A DNA stretch of 64,000 bases, taken from NCBI RefSeq assembly GCF_000482545.1, contig NZ_KI519455.1, positions 1 to 64,000 on the forward strand, written 5' to 3'. Source of the DNA: Arthrobacter sp. 35W (GTDB lineage: Bacteria > Actinomycetota > Actinomycetes > Actinomycetales > Micrococcaceae). This document shows positions 51,118 through 60,375 of this stretch, in pieces (the first letter of the stretch is position 1; each line of letters opens with the position of its first letter). A program made the position numbers and the translations under genes. The notes under the pieces were generated by a model. That model saw nothing but the letters and a program-made list of their open reading frames with translations, ran no database searches and had not been told where the DNA came from.

Positions 51118-51342
51118 GTGAACGACGCCGTGGACAGAATCCGATCCTTCCCGCTGGGCACCCGTGTGGTGATCCGCTATGTGCACGGCGACGGCGCCAC
51201 CGATGCGCTGGGCGAACTCGTGGCGCTCGACGCCGGCTCGGCCACCGTGCGCACCCGGCGCGGGGACGCCGTCGTCGCCCTATCCGATGTGCTGCTGGCC
51301 AAGGAAGTCCCCCCGCCGCCGGCCCCGCGCCCGCGACGCTAG
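51118..51342 (+). CDS. Stand-alone SH3-like domain, remnant of a GNAT protein
   Basis: This 74-residue protein (RIRSFPLGTRVVIRYVHGDG, then ATDALGELVALDAGSATVRT and RRGDAVVALSDVLLAKEVPP) matches the N-terminal beta domain that in many actinobacteria precedes a GNAT acetyltransferase domain beside fdxA. The acetyltransferase part is missing: after the PPPPAPRPRR tail comes a stop. The TAG overlaps the opposing MFS stop by 3 bp (CTAG). It is either a streamlined functional domain or the leftover of a deletion. GTG at 51118 has AACAGGT upstream. Confidence 0.72.
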   Translation: MNDAVDRIRSFPLGTRVVIRYVHGDGATDALGELVALDAGSATVRTRRGDAVVALSDVLLAKEVPPPPAPRPRR

Positions 51343-52610
51343 AGGTGGGCCGGGTCCACCGAGTCCGGCAGCCGCTTCATCCCCAGCAGCGGGGAGAAGA
51401 ACACCGCGAGCGGCGGCAGCAGCCCGCCGGCCGCCGCAACCCACAGGGCACCAGCGAGCCCCAGCGACTGGCCCAGCAGCCCCGCCAGCAGGGCGGCCAG
51501 CGGCATCACGCCGAACACAGCAAAGCGGATCGAGGCATTCATCCGCCCCAGCAGCCGGGGCGGGCAGACGCGCTGGCGCATGGTGACCTGCATGATGTTG
51601 TAGACCAGCGTCGCGAAGCTGGCCAGGAACTCCGCCACCACCAGCATCACCAGGGCCAGCCCGTGGGATCCGGCCAGCAGTGTGGCCGGCACCAGGACCA
51701 GCGGCACGGCACCGGCCAGTGCCGAGAGCGGAATCAGCGTCCCCTCCCCCACGACCCGGCCCAGCCAGGGTGCGGCCAGGGCGCCCAGCAGGCCGCCGGC
51801 AGCACCCACCGAAAGCACCAGTCCCAGGCCGCCCGCCCCCAGGCCGAGCTCCCGCAGCACCAGAATGGGCAGGAGGGTGAAAGTGATGGTGGAGAAGGCG
51901 TTGAAGCCCGCCGTGCAGAGCACTATGCGGCTGATCAGCGGATGCTTCACCACAAAGGCGAGTCCCTCCTTGATCTCCGCCGCGAGCGGCCTCCGGTCCG
52001 CCACCGGCTGGGGCACCTCTGCCACACGGGTGCGCCACAGGAAGACGGCGCTCAGGAGGTAGCCCAGGCCCTCACCCAGGAACAGCAGCGGCGCACCCAT
52101 GATGGTCAGCAGGCCGCCGCCCAGCGCCGGTCCACCGACCCTTGACACCTGCGCGGTGCCCTCGAGCTTCGCATTGGCCTCCGCCACCTTGGAAGTGCGG
52201 ACCAGCAGGGGGACGATGCTCTGGTAGGAGACGTCGAAGAAGACCGTCGCCACACCCACCACGGCCGCCACGACGTAGAGCTGCCACATCGCCAGCACGC
52301 CCAGCCACCACAGCAGCGGCACGGCGGCCATCGCCGCCATGCGCACCAGGTCGGCGGCGATCATTACGCGCCGCTTGAGCCAGCGGTCCACCCAGGCGCC
52401 GGCCGGCAGCCCCACCACCAGGAAGGCCGCGGTGGACGCCGCGTTCAGGGCTCCCACCTCCATCTCGGTGGCGCCCAGCAGCGAAACGGCCAGCACCGGG
52501 AAGGCCAGCAGTCCCAGCTGGGCGCCCAGGGCGGAGATGGTCTGGCCCGTCCAAAAGGTGGCAAAGTTGCCATCCCGCAGCAGGGAGCGTTCGGCGGTGG
52601 TCGTGCTCAT
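51339..52610 (-). CDS. MFS-family efflux transporter
   Basis: This 423-residue protein has about 12 helices. It belongs to the drug-exporter branch with FATFWTGQTISALGAQLGLLAFP at the N-terminus, the loop motif DRWLKRRVMIAADLVRMAA (D-x-x-x-x-R-R) and a central loop at about 195-215. ATG at 52610 is chosen; the frame extends to 52745 over the divergent gene. It is divergent from an ArsR-like regulator with overlapping upstream regions, so it is probably induced by a compound sensed by that regulator. Confidence 0.85.
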   Translation of the reverse strand: MSTTTAERSLLRDGNFATFWTGQTISALGAQLGLLAFPVLAVSLLGATEMEVGALNAASTAAFLVVGLPAGAWVDRWLKRRVMIAADLVRMAAMAAVPLLWWLGVLAMWQLYVVAAVVGVATVFFDVSYQSIVPLLVRTSKVAEANAKLEGTAQVSRVGGPALGGGLLTIMGAPLLFLGEGLGYLLSAVFLWRTRVAEVPQPVADRRPLAAEIKEGLAFVVKHPLISRIVLCTAGFNAFSTITFTLLPILVLRELGLGAGGLGLVLSVGAAGGLLGALAAPWLGRVVGEGTLIPLSALAGAVPLVLVPATLLAGSHGLALVMLVVAEFLASFATLVYNIMQVTMRQRVCPPRLLGRMNASIRFAVFGVMPLAALLAGLLGQSLGLAGALWVAAAGGLLPPLAVFFSPLLGMKRLPDSVDPAHL

Positions 52611-52732
52611 CCGGCCAGTCTTCGCCTGCCATTGGGATTTGTCAATCACTTCAACCGGGATGCGCCAGGGCCCGAGCCAGGGCCGTGCCGAAACACACCA
52701 GACGCCGCCGTCGAACGTCCTAGACTGGGGCC

Positions 52733-53227
52733 ATGGACGACTCACAGGCCAGGGCCCGGGCGCTCAGCTCCCCGCTGCGGCTGCGGATTCTGCGGCTGTG
52801 CCTGCACCAGGGCAGAACCAACAAGGAGCTCGCCGATGCACTGGCATTGAACCCGGCCACCACGCTGCACCATGTGCGCACGCTGCTGGCCACGGGCTTC
52901 CTGGCGGCCCAGGAACCCCGTATAGGTAGGCGCGGCGCCCGCGAAATCCCCTACCTGGCCACACGGCTCTCGTGGAACACGGAGGTTCCGGACCTTGGCC
53001 CGGTGCTGGTGGAAACCTTCCTGCAGGAGATCCAGGGCCTGGAATCGGACGAGCTGGAGATCTCCCGGCTGGGGCTGAAACTCAACAAGGACCACCAGGA
53101 GCAGATGCGCTCCCGCTTTCGGGCCCTGCTGCAGGAATACGCCGGCATGCCGGCCGATCCCGACGGCGAGCCGACGTCGATCTTCTTTGTCCACCACCCC
53201 GACCGGAGCGCTCCCACACCCCGCTGA
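52733..53227 (+). CDS. ArsR/HTH-20-type winged-helix regulator
   Basis: This 164-residue regulator has LSSPLRLRILRLCLHQGRTNKELADAL (residues 11-37), then NPATTLHHVRTLLATGFLAAQEPR, an ArsR-like winged helix with wing RRGAREIPY. The C-terminal part (LVETFLQEIQGLESDE) is helical and contains no cysteine cluster, so a metal sensor is unlikely. ATG at 52733. The gap to the divergent MFS start is 122 bp and should hold the operator. Confidence 0.82.
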   Translation: MDDSQARARALSSPLRLRILRLCLHQGRTNKELADALALNPATTLHHVRTLLATGFLAAQEPRIGRRGAREIPYLATRLSWNTEVPDLGPVLVETFLQEIQGLESDELEISRLGLKLNKDHQEQMRSRFRALLQEYAGMPADPDGEPTSIFFVHHPDRSAPTPR

Positions 53228-53251
53228 ATGCACGGATGCGGACGGTTCGGG

Positions 53252-54526
53252 TCAGCGGGCGCTGCGGCGCAGCACGGCGCGGGCGATGAGGGCCGCGACG
53301 GGCGTGGCCAGCGCGATCCCGATCAGCCAGACGTTGCCCTGCAGATTGGTCACGATCAGGCCAAAACCCCCGCGGGGAATCGAGAGGATGCCGGCGACGG
53401 CGTACGCTACGCCGCCCGTCAGCAGAGCCACCCAGCTGCGCCGGGCCCAGAGCCCGGTCAGCACCGCCAGAGCGGTCAGCAGCACCAGCGCCGCGGCAGC
53501 ACCGAGCGGCACCACGGAGGTTGCCGCATAGATCGCCTGCCCGTGCAGAGCGGTGCCCAGCAGCCCCGCGCCGAGCCCCGCACCGACACCGGCGGCCACA
53601 GCGGCCGCAGCGGTGGGCAGCGGGGCCGGATGGGCCGGCTCCTCCGCCAGCGAATCGCGCACCAGAGCCTGGAACTCCTCCCGGGGGCTGATGCCCTTCC
53701 ACACGCCGTCGGAGAGGGCGTAGCGCTCCCCCTCAACGGTGATCTGGGTGCGGTGTGCGCGCATGGCCGCCGTCTTGGCGGCCAGGTCGCCGTCCACCAC
53801 AATGCGCTCGGCCGCGGGGTCCAGGGGGCGCTCGGGGCGATCGCTGACGATGGTGAAGACCTGCGGCACCTGCCACGCGGGCAGCCTGCCGCCGGGCTCC
53901 TGCGCGGCCAGTTCGATGGCCCGCAGGGCAAGGTCGTGGGTGCGGACGTGGTCCGGATGCCCATAGCCGCCGTCCGCGGCGTAGGTGACGACGACGTCGG
54001 GCTGCAGTGCGCGGACCAGGGCCGCCGCGTGGCCGGCCACCTCGTCCAGCGGCGCGCGGGAAAGCGATCCCGGCAACAGCGTGTCCGCTGCCACCGCGCG
54101 GCCGTCCGGGCCCCATTTCATCCCGGAGTCCCGGTAGAGGGTGTCAGGCCCGCTCGTGGCGGCTCCGGAGCCCAGCCAGTGGTGGTCCGCCACCCCCAGC
54201 GCGGCCAACGCGCCGGCCAGTTCATGTTCACGTTCGACGGCGAGGCCGGCACCGCCGTCGGCGGCTCCGCGGCCCACTTCCAGGTGGTGCAGCTGGGGCG
54301 GAATGACCTCGCCCAGTTCGCCGCGGGTGCAGGTCAGCAGCGACACCCGCGCTCCGAGGGAGGCGTAGCGGGCCATCGTGGCCCCTGTGACAAGAGTTTC
54401 GTCATCCGGATGTGCGTGGATGAAGAGCAGCCGGGGCGCATCGGCCCCGGGCATGGACGGCAGGGGGCGCGTTAACGGCAGCAACCCGCCCCAAGGGTTG
54501 CTGGGGGCGGGTTGCTGATGCGTCAT
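53252..54526 (-). CDS. mshB: MshB-type PIG-L deacetylase with C-terminal membrane domain
   Basis: This is a 424-residue protein. The LmbE/PIG-L domain (about 30-300) has the zinc motif HAHPDDET (37-44), a second GHPDHVRTH ligand and DSGMKWGPDGRAV, close to MshB, which deacetylates GlcNAc-inositol in mycothiol synthesis. After about residue 310 come four membrane helices (ALVLLTALAVLTGLWA and others), an addition not found in mycobacterial MshB. ATG at 54526. It is downstream of typA on the same strand by 82 bp. Confidence 0.82.
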   Translation of the reverse strand: MTHQQPAPSNPWGGLLPLTRPLPSMPGADAPRLLFIHAHPDDETLVTGATMARYASLGARVSLLTCTRGELGEVIPPQLHHLEVGRGAADGGAGLAVEREHELAGALAALGVADHHWLGSGAATSGPDTLYRDSGMKWGPDGRAVAADTLLPGSLSRAPLDEVAGHAAALVRALQPDVVVTYAADGGYGHPDHVRTHDLALRAIELAAQEPGGRLPAWQVPQVFTIVSDRPERPLDPAAERIVVDGDLAAKTAAMRAHRTQITVEGERYALSDGVWKGISPREEFQALVRDSLAEEPAHPAPLPTAAAAVAAGVGAGLGAGLLGTALHGQAIYAATSVVPLGAAAALVLLTALAVLTGLWARRSWVALLTGGVAYAVAGILSIPRGGFGLIVTNLQGNVWLIGIALATPVAALIARAVLRRSAR

Positions 54527-54608
54527 GGTTCCATCTTGTCAGGTCGGCGGGAGTGCCAGTGACAAGGGGCGGAACACCATGCGCCGGCCGCAGGCGGCCG
54601 GTTAAGGA

Positions 54609-56525
54609 CTAGGCCTTGGCGCGGGCGCGGTTGGACTTGGCGCGCTCGGAAGCGTCCAGGATGAGCTTGCGGATGCGGATGGACTCCGGGGTGACCTCCA
54701 CGCACTCGTCCTCACGGGCGAATTCGAGGGACTCTTCCAGGGTCAGCACGCGCGGCGGCGTCAGGTTCTCGAAGGTGTCCGAGGAAGCGGCACGCATGTT
54801 GGTGAGCTTCTTTTCCTTGGTGATGTTCACGTCCATGTCATCGGCGCGGGAGTTCTCGCCAACAATCATGCCCTCGTAGACCTCGGAGGTCGGCTGGACG
54901 AAGAAGGAGCCACGCTCCTGCAGGTTGATCATGGCGAACGGCGTCACAACACCGGCGCGGTCGGCGATCATCGAACCGTTGGTGCGGTACTCGATCGGGC
55001 CGGCCCACGGCTCGTAGCCCTCGGCGATGGAGGCCGCGATGCCGGCACCGCGGGTGTCGGTCAGGAAGCGGGTGCGGAAACCGATCAGGCCACGGGCCGG
55101 AACGATGAACTCCATGCGGCACCAGCCGGTGCCGTGGTTGGCCATGTTGGTCATGCGGCCCTTGCGGGCGGCCATCAGCTGCGTCACGGCGCCGAGGTAT
55201 TCCTCGGGTACGTCGATGGTCATGTGCTCCATCGGCTCGTGGGTCTTGCCGTTGATGGTCTTGGTCACAACCTGGGGCTTGCCCACGGTCAGCTCGAAGC
55301 CTTCGCGGCGCATCTGCTCAACGAGGATGGCCAGGGCCAGCTCGCCACGGCCCTGGACCTCCCAAGCGTCGGGACGCTCGGTCGGCAGAACCTTGATGGA
55401 GACGTTACCGATCAGTTCCTTGTCCAGACGGTCCTTCACCTGGCGTGCGGTGACCTTGGCGCCCTTGACGCGGCCGGCCAGCGGGGAGGTGTTGATACCG
55501 ATGGTCATGGAGATGGCCGGGTCGTCAACGGTGATCAGCGGCAGCGGCTGCGGGTTGTCGAGGTCGGTCAGGGTCTCACCAATGGTGATCTCCTCGATGC
55601 CGGCGACGGCGACGATCTCGCCGGGGCCTGCGGACTCGGCCGGGACACGGGTCAGTGCCTGGGTGGCCAGCAGTTCGGTGATCTTGACGGGCTTGATGGT
55701 GCCGTCGTGGCGGGCCCAGGCAACGGTCTGGCCCTTGCGCAGGGTGCCGTTGAAGATGCGCAGCAGAGCCAGGCGGCCCAGGAACGGGGAGGCATCCAGG
55801 TTGGTCACGTGGGCCTGGAGGACGCCCTCCGGGTTGTAGGTCGGGGCCGGGATGTGCTCGATGATGGTCTTGAACAGCGGCTCAAGGTCCTCGTTGTCCG
55901 GGGCGGCACCGTTGTCCGGCTGCGTCAGGGAGGCGCGGCCGAGCTTGCCGGAGGCGTAGACGACGGGCACGTTCAGCACGGCGTCCAGGTCCAGGTCCGG
56001 AACCTCGTCGGCCATGTCGGAGGCCAGGCCCAGCAGCAGGTCCATGGACTCGGCGACAACCTCGTCGATGCGTGCATCGGGGCGGTCGGTCTTGTTGACC
56101 AGCAGGATCACGGGCAGCTTGGCGGCCAGCGCCTTGCGCAGCACGAAGCGGGTCTGGGGCAGCGGGCCCTCGGAAGCGTCAACCAGCAGCACAACGCCGT
56201 CGACCATGGACAGACCGCGCTCCACCTCGCCACCGAAGTCGGCGTGGCCCGGGGTGTCGATGACGTTGATGGTCATGACCGTGTCCGGGGAGGACGGTCC
56301 GTTGTAGGCCACGGTGGTGTTCTTGGCCAGAATGGTGATGCCCTTTTCGCGCTCCAGGTCACCGGAGTCCATCACACGCTCGGCAACCACGCCGTGGTCG
56401 GCAAAGGAGTGGGTCTGCTTGAGCATGGCGTCCACGAGGGTGGTCTTGCCATGGTCAACGTGCGCCACAATGGCGACGTTGCGCAGGTCATTGCGCGAGG
56501 CAGTGTTGACGGTGGTTTCAGTCAT
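54609..56525 (-). CDS. typA: Translational GTPase TypA/BipA
   Basis: This 638-residue ribosome-associated GTPase has G1 AHVDHGKTT (21-29), G3 DTPGHADFGG, G4 NKTDRP, domain II, and domains III and V with GRGELALAILVEQMRREGFEL and the unique C-terminal region GLIGFRTRFLTDTRG. It acts in ribosome assembly and stress adaptation. ATG at 56525. The 226-bp gap to the divergent SGNH hydrolase gene contains a possible -10 (TAGAAT on the minus strand, 56628-56633). Confidence 0.94.
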   Translation of the reverse strand: MTETTVNTASRNDLRNVAIVAHVDHGKTTLVDAMLKQTHSFADHGVVAERVMDSGDLEREKGITILAKNTTVAYNGPSSPDTVMTINVIDTPGHADFGGEVERGLSMVDGVVLLVDASEGPLPQTRFVLRKALAAKLPVILLVNKTDRPDARIDEVVAESMDLLLGLASDMADEVPDLDLDAVLNVPVVYASGKLGRASLTQPDNGAAPDNEDLEPLFKTIIEHIPAPTYNPEGVLQAHVTNLDASPFLGRLALLRIFNGTLRKGQTVAWARHDGTIKPVKITELLATQALTRVPAESAGPGEIVAVAGIEEITIGETLTDLDNPQPLPLITVDDPAISMTIGINTSPLAGRVKGAKVTARQVKDRLDKELIGNVSIKVLPTERPDAWEVQGRGELALAILVEQMRREGFELTVGKPQVVTKTINGKTHEPMEHMTIDVPEEYLGAVTQLMAARKGRMTNMANHGTGWCRMEFIVPARGLIGFRTRFLTDTRGAGIAASIAEGYEPWAGPIEYRTNGSMIADRAGVVTPFAMINLQERGSFFVQPTSEVYEGMIVGENSRADDMDVNITKEKKLTNMRAASSDTFENLTPPRVLTLEESLEFAREDECVEVTPESIRIRKLILDASERAKSNRARAKA

Positions 56526-56751
56526 GCGGAAAGACTCGTTTCAGTATGGTCCTGGCCTGACAGCCCTCAGGGGCCATGGCAGAAACTCACAATAGATGGT
56601 GGGCCGCGAAAATCGGCAGATAACCCCATTCTAGACCGTCCGGCAAAAAATGGCCTAAACACCCTATCCCAAAAGGACGGATCCCGCAGCCTGCGGCGCT
56701 CTGGCGGCACTAGGATGGCTTCTGTCACCGCTGCGCACCGAAGGAAACACC

Positions 56752-57603
56752 ATGGCCGGCCACCGCCCGCGACGCCTGCGCCGCACCGCGCCGGCCGCCC
56801 TCACCGCCGTCGTTCTCACCGCCGCCATTTTCAGCACCGCGGCCGGGTTCGGCCCCGCCGTGGCGGACGACGCCGGCGCCCGCACCGCTGCGCCGCAGAC
56901 CGTCTCCCCCGGAGCACTGCAGAGCGGAACGCTGCAGAGCTTTCCCGCGCTTGGCCCCAGACCGGGCCCCTTGTCGGGCCCCCTTCCGGGGCGGCACGGG
57001 GCCGTCGATCCGCTCATGGGCTCCACCGCAGTGCTCTTTGGCGACTCGCAGGCCGCCGGCGCCGCGGGCGTCCCGGGGCCCGCCACGTGGCCGCAGCAGG
57101 CACTGGCCCGGCAGGGCTACCGCGTTCTCTTTCTGGGCGCACCAGGCATCGGCTTCGTCGCCGGCACGCCCAAGGCGGCAAACTACATCGATTCCTTCAC
57201 CCGAGGGCCCCTGGTGCTGCCCGCCGGGAATCCGGCCCTGGTGGTGGTCCAGGGCGGCGGGAACGATGCCTCCCGCGGCGTTCTTGATGGCCAGATCCGG
57301 GCGAACGCCGACAGGCTCCTGCGCCGGTTGCAGGCCGGCTACCCCCAGGCCCGGCTTCTCATGGTGGGGACGTTGGCCAAGGGCACCGGGCGCAGGACCC
57401 AGGTTGACGCCGCACTTGGCGCCGCCGCCCGCGAGCATGGGGTGGATTTCATCAGCGCCGGGGACTGGCTCACCCGCTACTCGTTGGCCCCGCTGATGGC
57501 CGACGGCGTGCACCTCACGGCCGCCGGGCACGAGGCCCTGGCCACGGTGCTGTCCGCCCGGATGGACGGGCTGGGAATGCGGCAGGGGCCGCCCGCGAAG
57601 TAG
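56752..57603 (+). CDS. Secreted SGNH/GDSL-family hydrolase
   Basis: This 283-residue protein has a signal peptide (PAALTAVVLTAAIFSTAAG, about 14-32, cleaved near AVADD). A Pro/Gly-rich linker follows, then an SGNH fold: Ser99 in FGDSQAAGA (block I), GGGNDASRG (block III Gly/Asn) and DGVHLTAAGH (catalytic Asp/His). It is an esterase or lipase of unknown substrate, possibly acting on wall acyl groups. ATG at 56752 after GAAGGAAACACC. A 12-bp stem overlaps its end. Confidence 0.85.
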   Translation: MAGHRPRRLRRTAPAALTAVVLTAAIFSTAAGFGPAVADDAGARTAAPQTVSPGALQSGTLQSFPALGPRPGPLSGPLPGRHGAVDPLMGSTAVLFGDSQAAGAAGVPGPATWPQQALARQGYRVLFLGAPGIGFVAGTPKAANYIDSFTRGPLVLPAGNPALVVVQGGGNDASRGVLDGQIRANADRLLRRLQAGYPQARLLMVGTLAKGTGRRTQVDAALGAAAREHGVDFISAGDWLTRYSLAPLMADGVHLTAAGHEALATVLSARMDGLGMRQGPPAK

Positions 57604-57619
57604 CGGACGGCCCCTGCCG
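57580..57619. terminator. Stem-loop overlapping the end of the SGNH gene
   Basis: 12-bp perfect arms (CGGCAGGGGCCG and complement) enclose a 16-nt loop that includes the stop codon at 57601-57603. No T-run follows. It is 8 bp before GACGC copy D. Confidence 0.55.
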
Positions 57620-57626
57620 ATGGTGG

Positions 57627-57684
57627 GACGCAGTTCCCCGTTCATGACGCAATCGTGGACGTGTCCTGGGCGGGAAACCGCGTC
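57627..57684. repeat. 58-nt GACGC palindrome, copy D
   Basis: It starts GACGCAGTTCCCCGTTC, with GACGC at 20-24, GACGTGTC at 32-39 and CCGCGTC at the end; 18 of 24 arm positions pair. The first 13 bases are identical to copy A. It lies between convergent genes (SGNH hydrolase and ABC ATPase). Confidence 0.9.
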
Positions 57685-57714
57685 CCGGATGCAGATGTGC
57701 GTCCTGAAGATCCG

Positions 57715-59637
57715 CTAGTCGGTGCCGGTGGCGAGGAGCTGCTCGCGCAGTTCGCGGCGTTCGCGCTGCTTGTCCGGGTCCGGCAGCGGCACGGCTGCGA
57801 GCAGGCGCTGCGTGTACGGCTCCTGCGGGTTGCGCAGAATTTCGTCGCGCGTGCCCTGCTCCACGATCGCGCCGCGCTGCATCACCACGATGCGGTCGGC
57901 CAGGTAGTCCACCACGGCGAGGTCGTGGGTGACGAACAGGCAGGCAAACTTCAGCTCCTCCTGCAGCCCCTTGAGCAGGTCCAACACCTTGGCCTGCACC
58001 GAAACGTCCAGCGCCGACGTCGGCTCATCGGCCACCAGCAGCTGTGGCTTCAGCGACAGGGCCCGGGCAATGCCCACGCGCTGCTTCTGGCCACCGGAGA
58101 GCTCGTGCGGGTAGCGGTTGCGGTACGCGCGCGGCAGCTCCACCTGGTCCAGCAGCTGCTCGATGCGCTTCTGCAGTTCCGGCCCCTTGGCCACCTTCGC
58201 CAGGAACATCGGCTCGCCGATGCTCTCACCCAGCGGCAGACGCGGATTCAGCGAGGAGGACGGGTCCTGGAACACCATGCCCACCTTCTGGCGCAGCGCG
58301 CGCAGGTCCTTCGGGCGGGCGGCGGTGATGTCCTGGCCGACGACGTGCAGGGTGCCGGCGGCGACGGGCAGCAGCCCGACGGCGGCGCGGCCCACGGTGG
58401 TCTTGCCCGAACCGGACTCGCCCACCAGGCCGACAACCTGGCCGGGGTAGATGGACAGGTTGGCGCCCTCCACGGCACGGAAGGCCGGAACGCGCCCCTG
58501 CTTGGGGTATTCGATGGCGACATCCGTCAGCTCCAGCACGGGTTCGCCGTGCTTCTTCACGCTCTCGGCCCGCGCCGCGGCCAGGGCCGTGGTGAGCGCG
58601 GCCTTGTTCTCCGCCTCGCGCTTGGCCAGCTCCGCCGGATCCACGCTGGTGAGTTCGGCATGGGTGACGGCGGCCAGCGCTGCCGTCACATCGACGTCGG
58701 CGCCCTCCCCCGAGCCCTGGCCCAGGTGCGGGACGGCGGCCAGCAGCGACTGGGTGTAGGAGTGCTGCGGGTTGTTGAAGATGTCGTTCGCCGTGCCGGT
58801 CTCCACGATGACGCCCTTGCGCATGACGGCAATGCGGTCCGAGAGGTCCGCCACCACGCCCATGTCGTGGGTGATCAGCACGATGGCCGAATCCAGCTTG
58901 TTGCGCAGATTGCGCATCAGGTCCAGGATTTCGGCCTGGACCGTGACATCCAGCGCCGTCGTCGGCTCATCGGCGATGAGCAGCTTGGGGTCGCAGGACA
59001 GTGACTGGGCAATCATGGCGCGCTGGCGCTGGCCGCCGGAGAGCTGGTGCGGGTAGGACTTGAAGGCCTTCTCCGGATCCGGCAGCTCCACGAGTTCGAG
59101 CATGTTGATGGCGCGCTTGCGGGCCTCGTCCGGGGAGATGGCGTTGTGCAGGCGCAGGGTCTCCATGATCTGGAAGCCGATGGTGTACACCGGGTTCAGC
59201 GCCGTCATCGGCTCCTGGAAGATGACCGCCACGTCCTTGCCGCGGATCTGGCGCAGCTTGGCCGGGCTGGCGTTGAGGATCTCCTCGCCGTTGAGCTCCA
59301 CGCTGCCGGTGACCCGGCTGTTGGAGGGCAGCAGGCCCAGGATGGCCATGGAGCTGGCGCTCTTGCCGGAGCCGGACTCGCCCACGATGGCCAGCACCTC
59401 GCCGGCGTGGACCTCGTAGTCCAGACCGATGGCCGCCGGGACCCAGTGCTTGTCCACGCCGAAGTCGACCGAAAGGTTCGAGACCTTCAGCACGGGCTTG
59501 CGACGGGGGCGCTTGTCCGAGGACGCCAGGAGAGGGACGTCGATGTTCTCCGGCGTGGTGTTTTCCGGCGTGCCCGGCGTGCCAGGGGTGCCGTTCTCGC
59601 CGGGGGTGTTCTCGGCGTTGGGGACGTTTTCACTCAT
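57715..59637 (-). CDS. Oligopeptide-type ABC transporter, fused dual ATPase
   Basis: This 640-residue protein joins two Dpp/Opp-type ATPases. The first (about 45-300) has GESGSGKSA, LSGGQRQR and LIADEPTTALDVT. The second (about 360-620) has GESGSGKTT, LSGGQKQR and [13 protein letters not shown]. The linker is charged and Ala-rich, and the first 40 residues are Thr/Gly/Pro-Asn repeats. It powers the permeases encoded at 60376-63020. It is the last gene of the operon but is separated from the permeases by an antisense PH-domain gene. ATG at 59637. Confidence 0.92.
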   Translation of the reverse strand: MSENVPNAENTPGENGTPGTPGTPENTTPENIDVPLLASSDKRPRRKPVLKVSNLSVDFGVDKHWVPAAIGLDYEVHAGEVLAIVGESGSGKSASSMAILGLLPSNSRVTGSVELNGEEILNASPAKLRQIRGKDVAVIFQEPMTALNPVYTIGFQIMETLRLHNAISPDEARKRAINMLELVELPDPEKAFKSYPHQLSGGQRQRAMIAQSLSCDPKLLIADEPTTALDVTVQAEILDLMRNLRNKLDSAIVLITHDMGVVADLSDRIAVMRKGVIVETGTANDIFNNPQHSYTQSLLAAVPHLGQGSGEGADVDVTAALAAVTHAELTSVDPAELAKREAENKAALTTALAAARAESVKKHGEPVLELTDVAIEYPKQGRVPAFRAVEGANLSIYPGQVVGLVGESGSGKTTVGRAAVGLLPVAAGTLHVVGQDITAARPKDLRALRQKVGMVFQDPSSSLNPRLPLGESIGEPMFLAKVAKGPELQKRIEQLLDQVELPRAYRNRYPHELSGGQKQRVGIARALSLKPQLLVADEPTSALDVSVQAKVLDLLKGLQEELKFACLFVTHDLAVVDYLADRIVVMQRGAIVEQGTRDEILRNPQEPYTQRLLAAVPLPDPDKQRERRELREQLLATGTD

Positions 59638-59722
59638 CTTGGGTTATTTCCTTCCGCCCAATGCCAGCTCTGGAACAGGGATGTTGACTTTACTGGCATG
59701 GATTCGATGAAACGATGGGGGC

Positions 59723-60355
59723 ATGGCTACAGCACACACAGGCAAACCAGCACCCGTTTCCGGAGAATTCCGGCCCCGCACCAGCGTGCTGCTGGCGGGG
59801 TTCATCTGGCTGCTGGCCGCTGCTGCGGCGGTGTCCACGCTGGCCAGCGGGGTGGACGGATGGCGTGGCCTTCCGTTCGCCGCGGCTCTGGCCTTCATTG
59901 GCTATTGGTTGTTCTGGTACCCGGTGGTCCGTCTGGACGCCGACGCTGTGCTGCTGCGCAATCCGGTGCGCCGGATCAGCGTCCCGTGGGATGCGCTGAT
60001 CCAGGTCGACACCAAGTACGCATTGACACTTGTCACCACCAAGGGGTCCTTCGCGGCCTGGGCCGCGCCGGCGCCGGGCGCCCTGGGCGCATTCCGGGCC
60101 AAGGCCTCGGATGCCCAGGACCTCCCGGCCACCAGCTATGGTGCCGGTGGATCGATGCGTCCGGGTGATCTGAAGAATTCCGATTCCGGGGCCGCGGCCC
60201 AGCTGGTCCGCACGCATTGGGCGGCACTGGCCGAGGCCGGTGCGCTCAATGTGGATGCGACCGAGACCGCCACCGCCACCATCCGGTACAACTGGGCACT
60301 GATCGGTGCCGCCGTCGTACTGGCCGTGGCGGTGGCCGCCTCGGCGACCATCTGA
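59723..60355 (+). CDS. Membrane PH-domain protein, antisense within the ABC operon
   Basis: This 210-residue protein has two N-terminal helices (VLLAGFIWLLAAAAAVSTLA; FAAALAFIGYWLFWYP), a bacterial PH-like domain (VVRLDADAVLLRNPVRRISVPWDALIQVDT in pieces, about 72-150) and a C-terminal helix (YNWALIGAAVVLAVAVAASA). The family function is unknown. It is on the plus strand between minus-strand permease and ATPase genes, only 20 bp from the permease end. ATG at 59723 after GGGGGC. Confidence 0.78.
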   Translation: MATAHTGKPAPVSGEFRPRTSVLLAGFIWLLAAAAAVSTLASGVDGWRGLPFAAALAFIGYWLFWYPVVRLDADAVLLRNPVRRISVPWDALIQVDTKYALTLVTTKGSFAAWAAPAPGALGAFRAKASDAQDLPATSYGAGGSMRPGDLKNSDSGAAAQLVRTHWAALAEAGALNVDATETATATIRYNWALIGAAVVLAVAVAASATI

Positions 60356-60375
60356 GTGGATCCCAGACATGGTGC

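Noticed and set aside
51118-51342. Pseudogene call for the orphan SH3-like domain
   Set aside because: The short frame is intact with a plausible start, and no remnant of the acetyltransferase part is visible downstream to prove decay.
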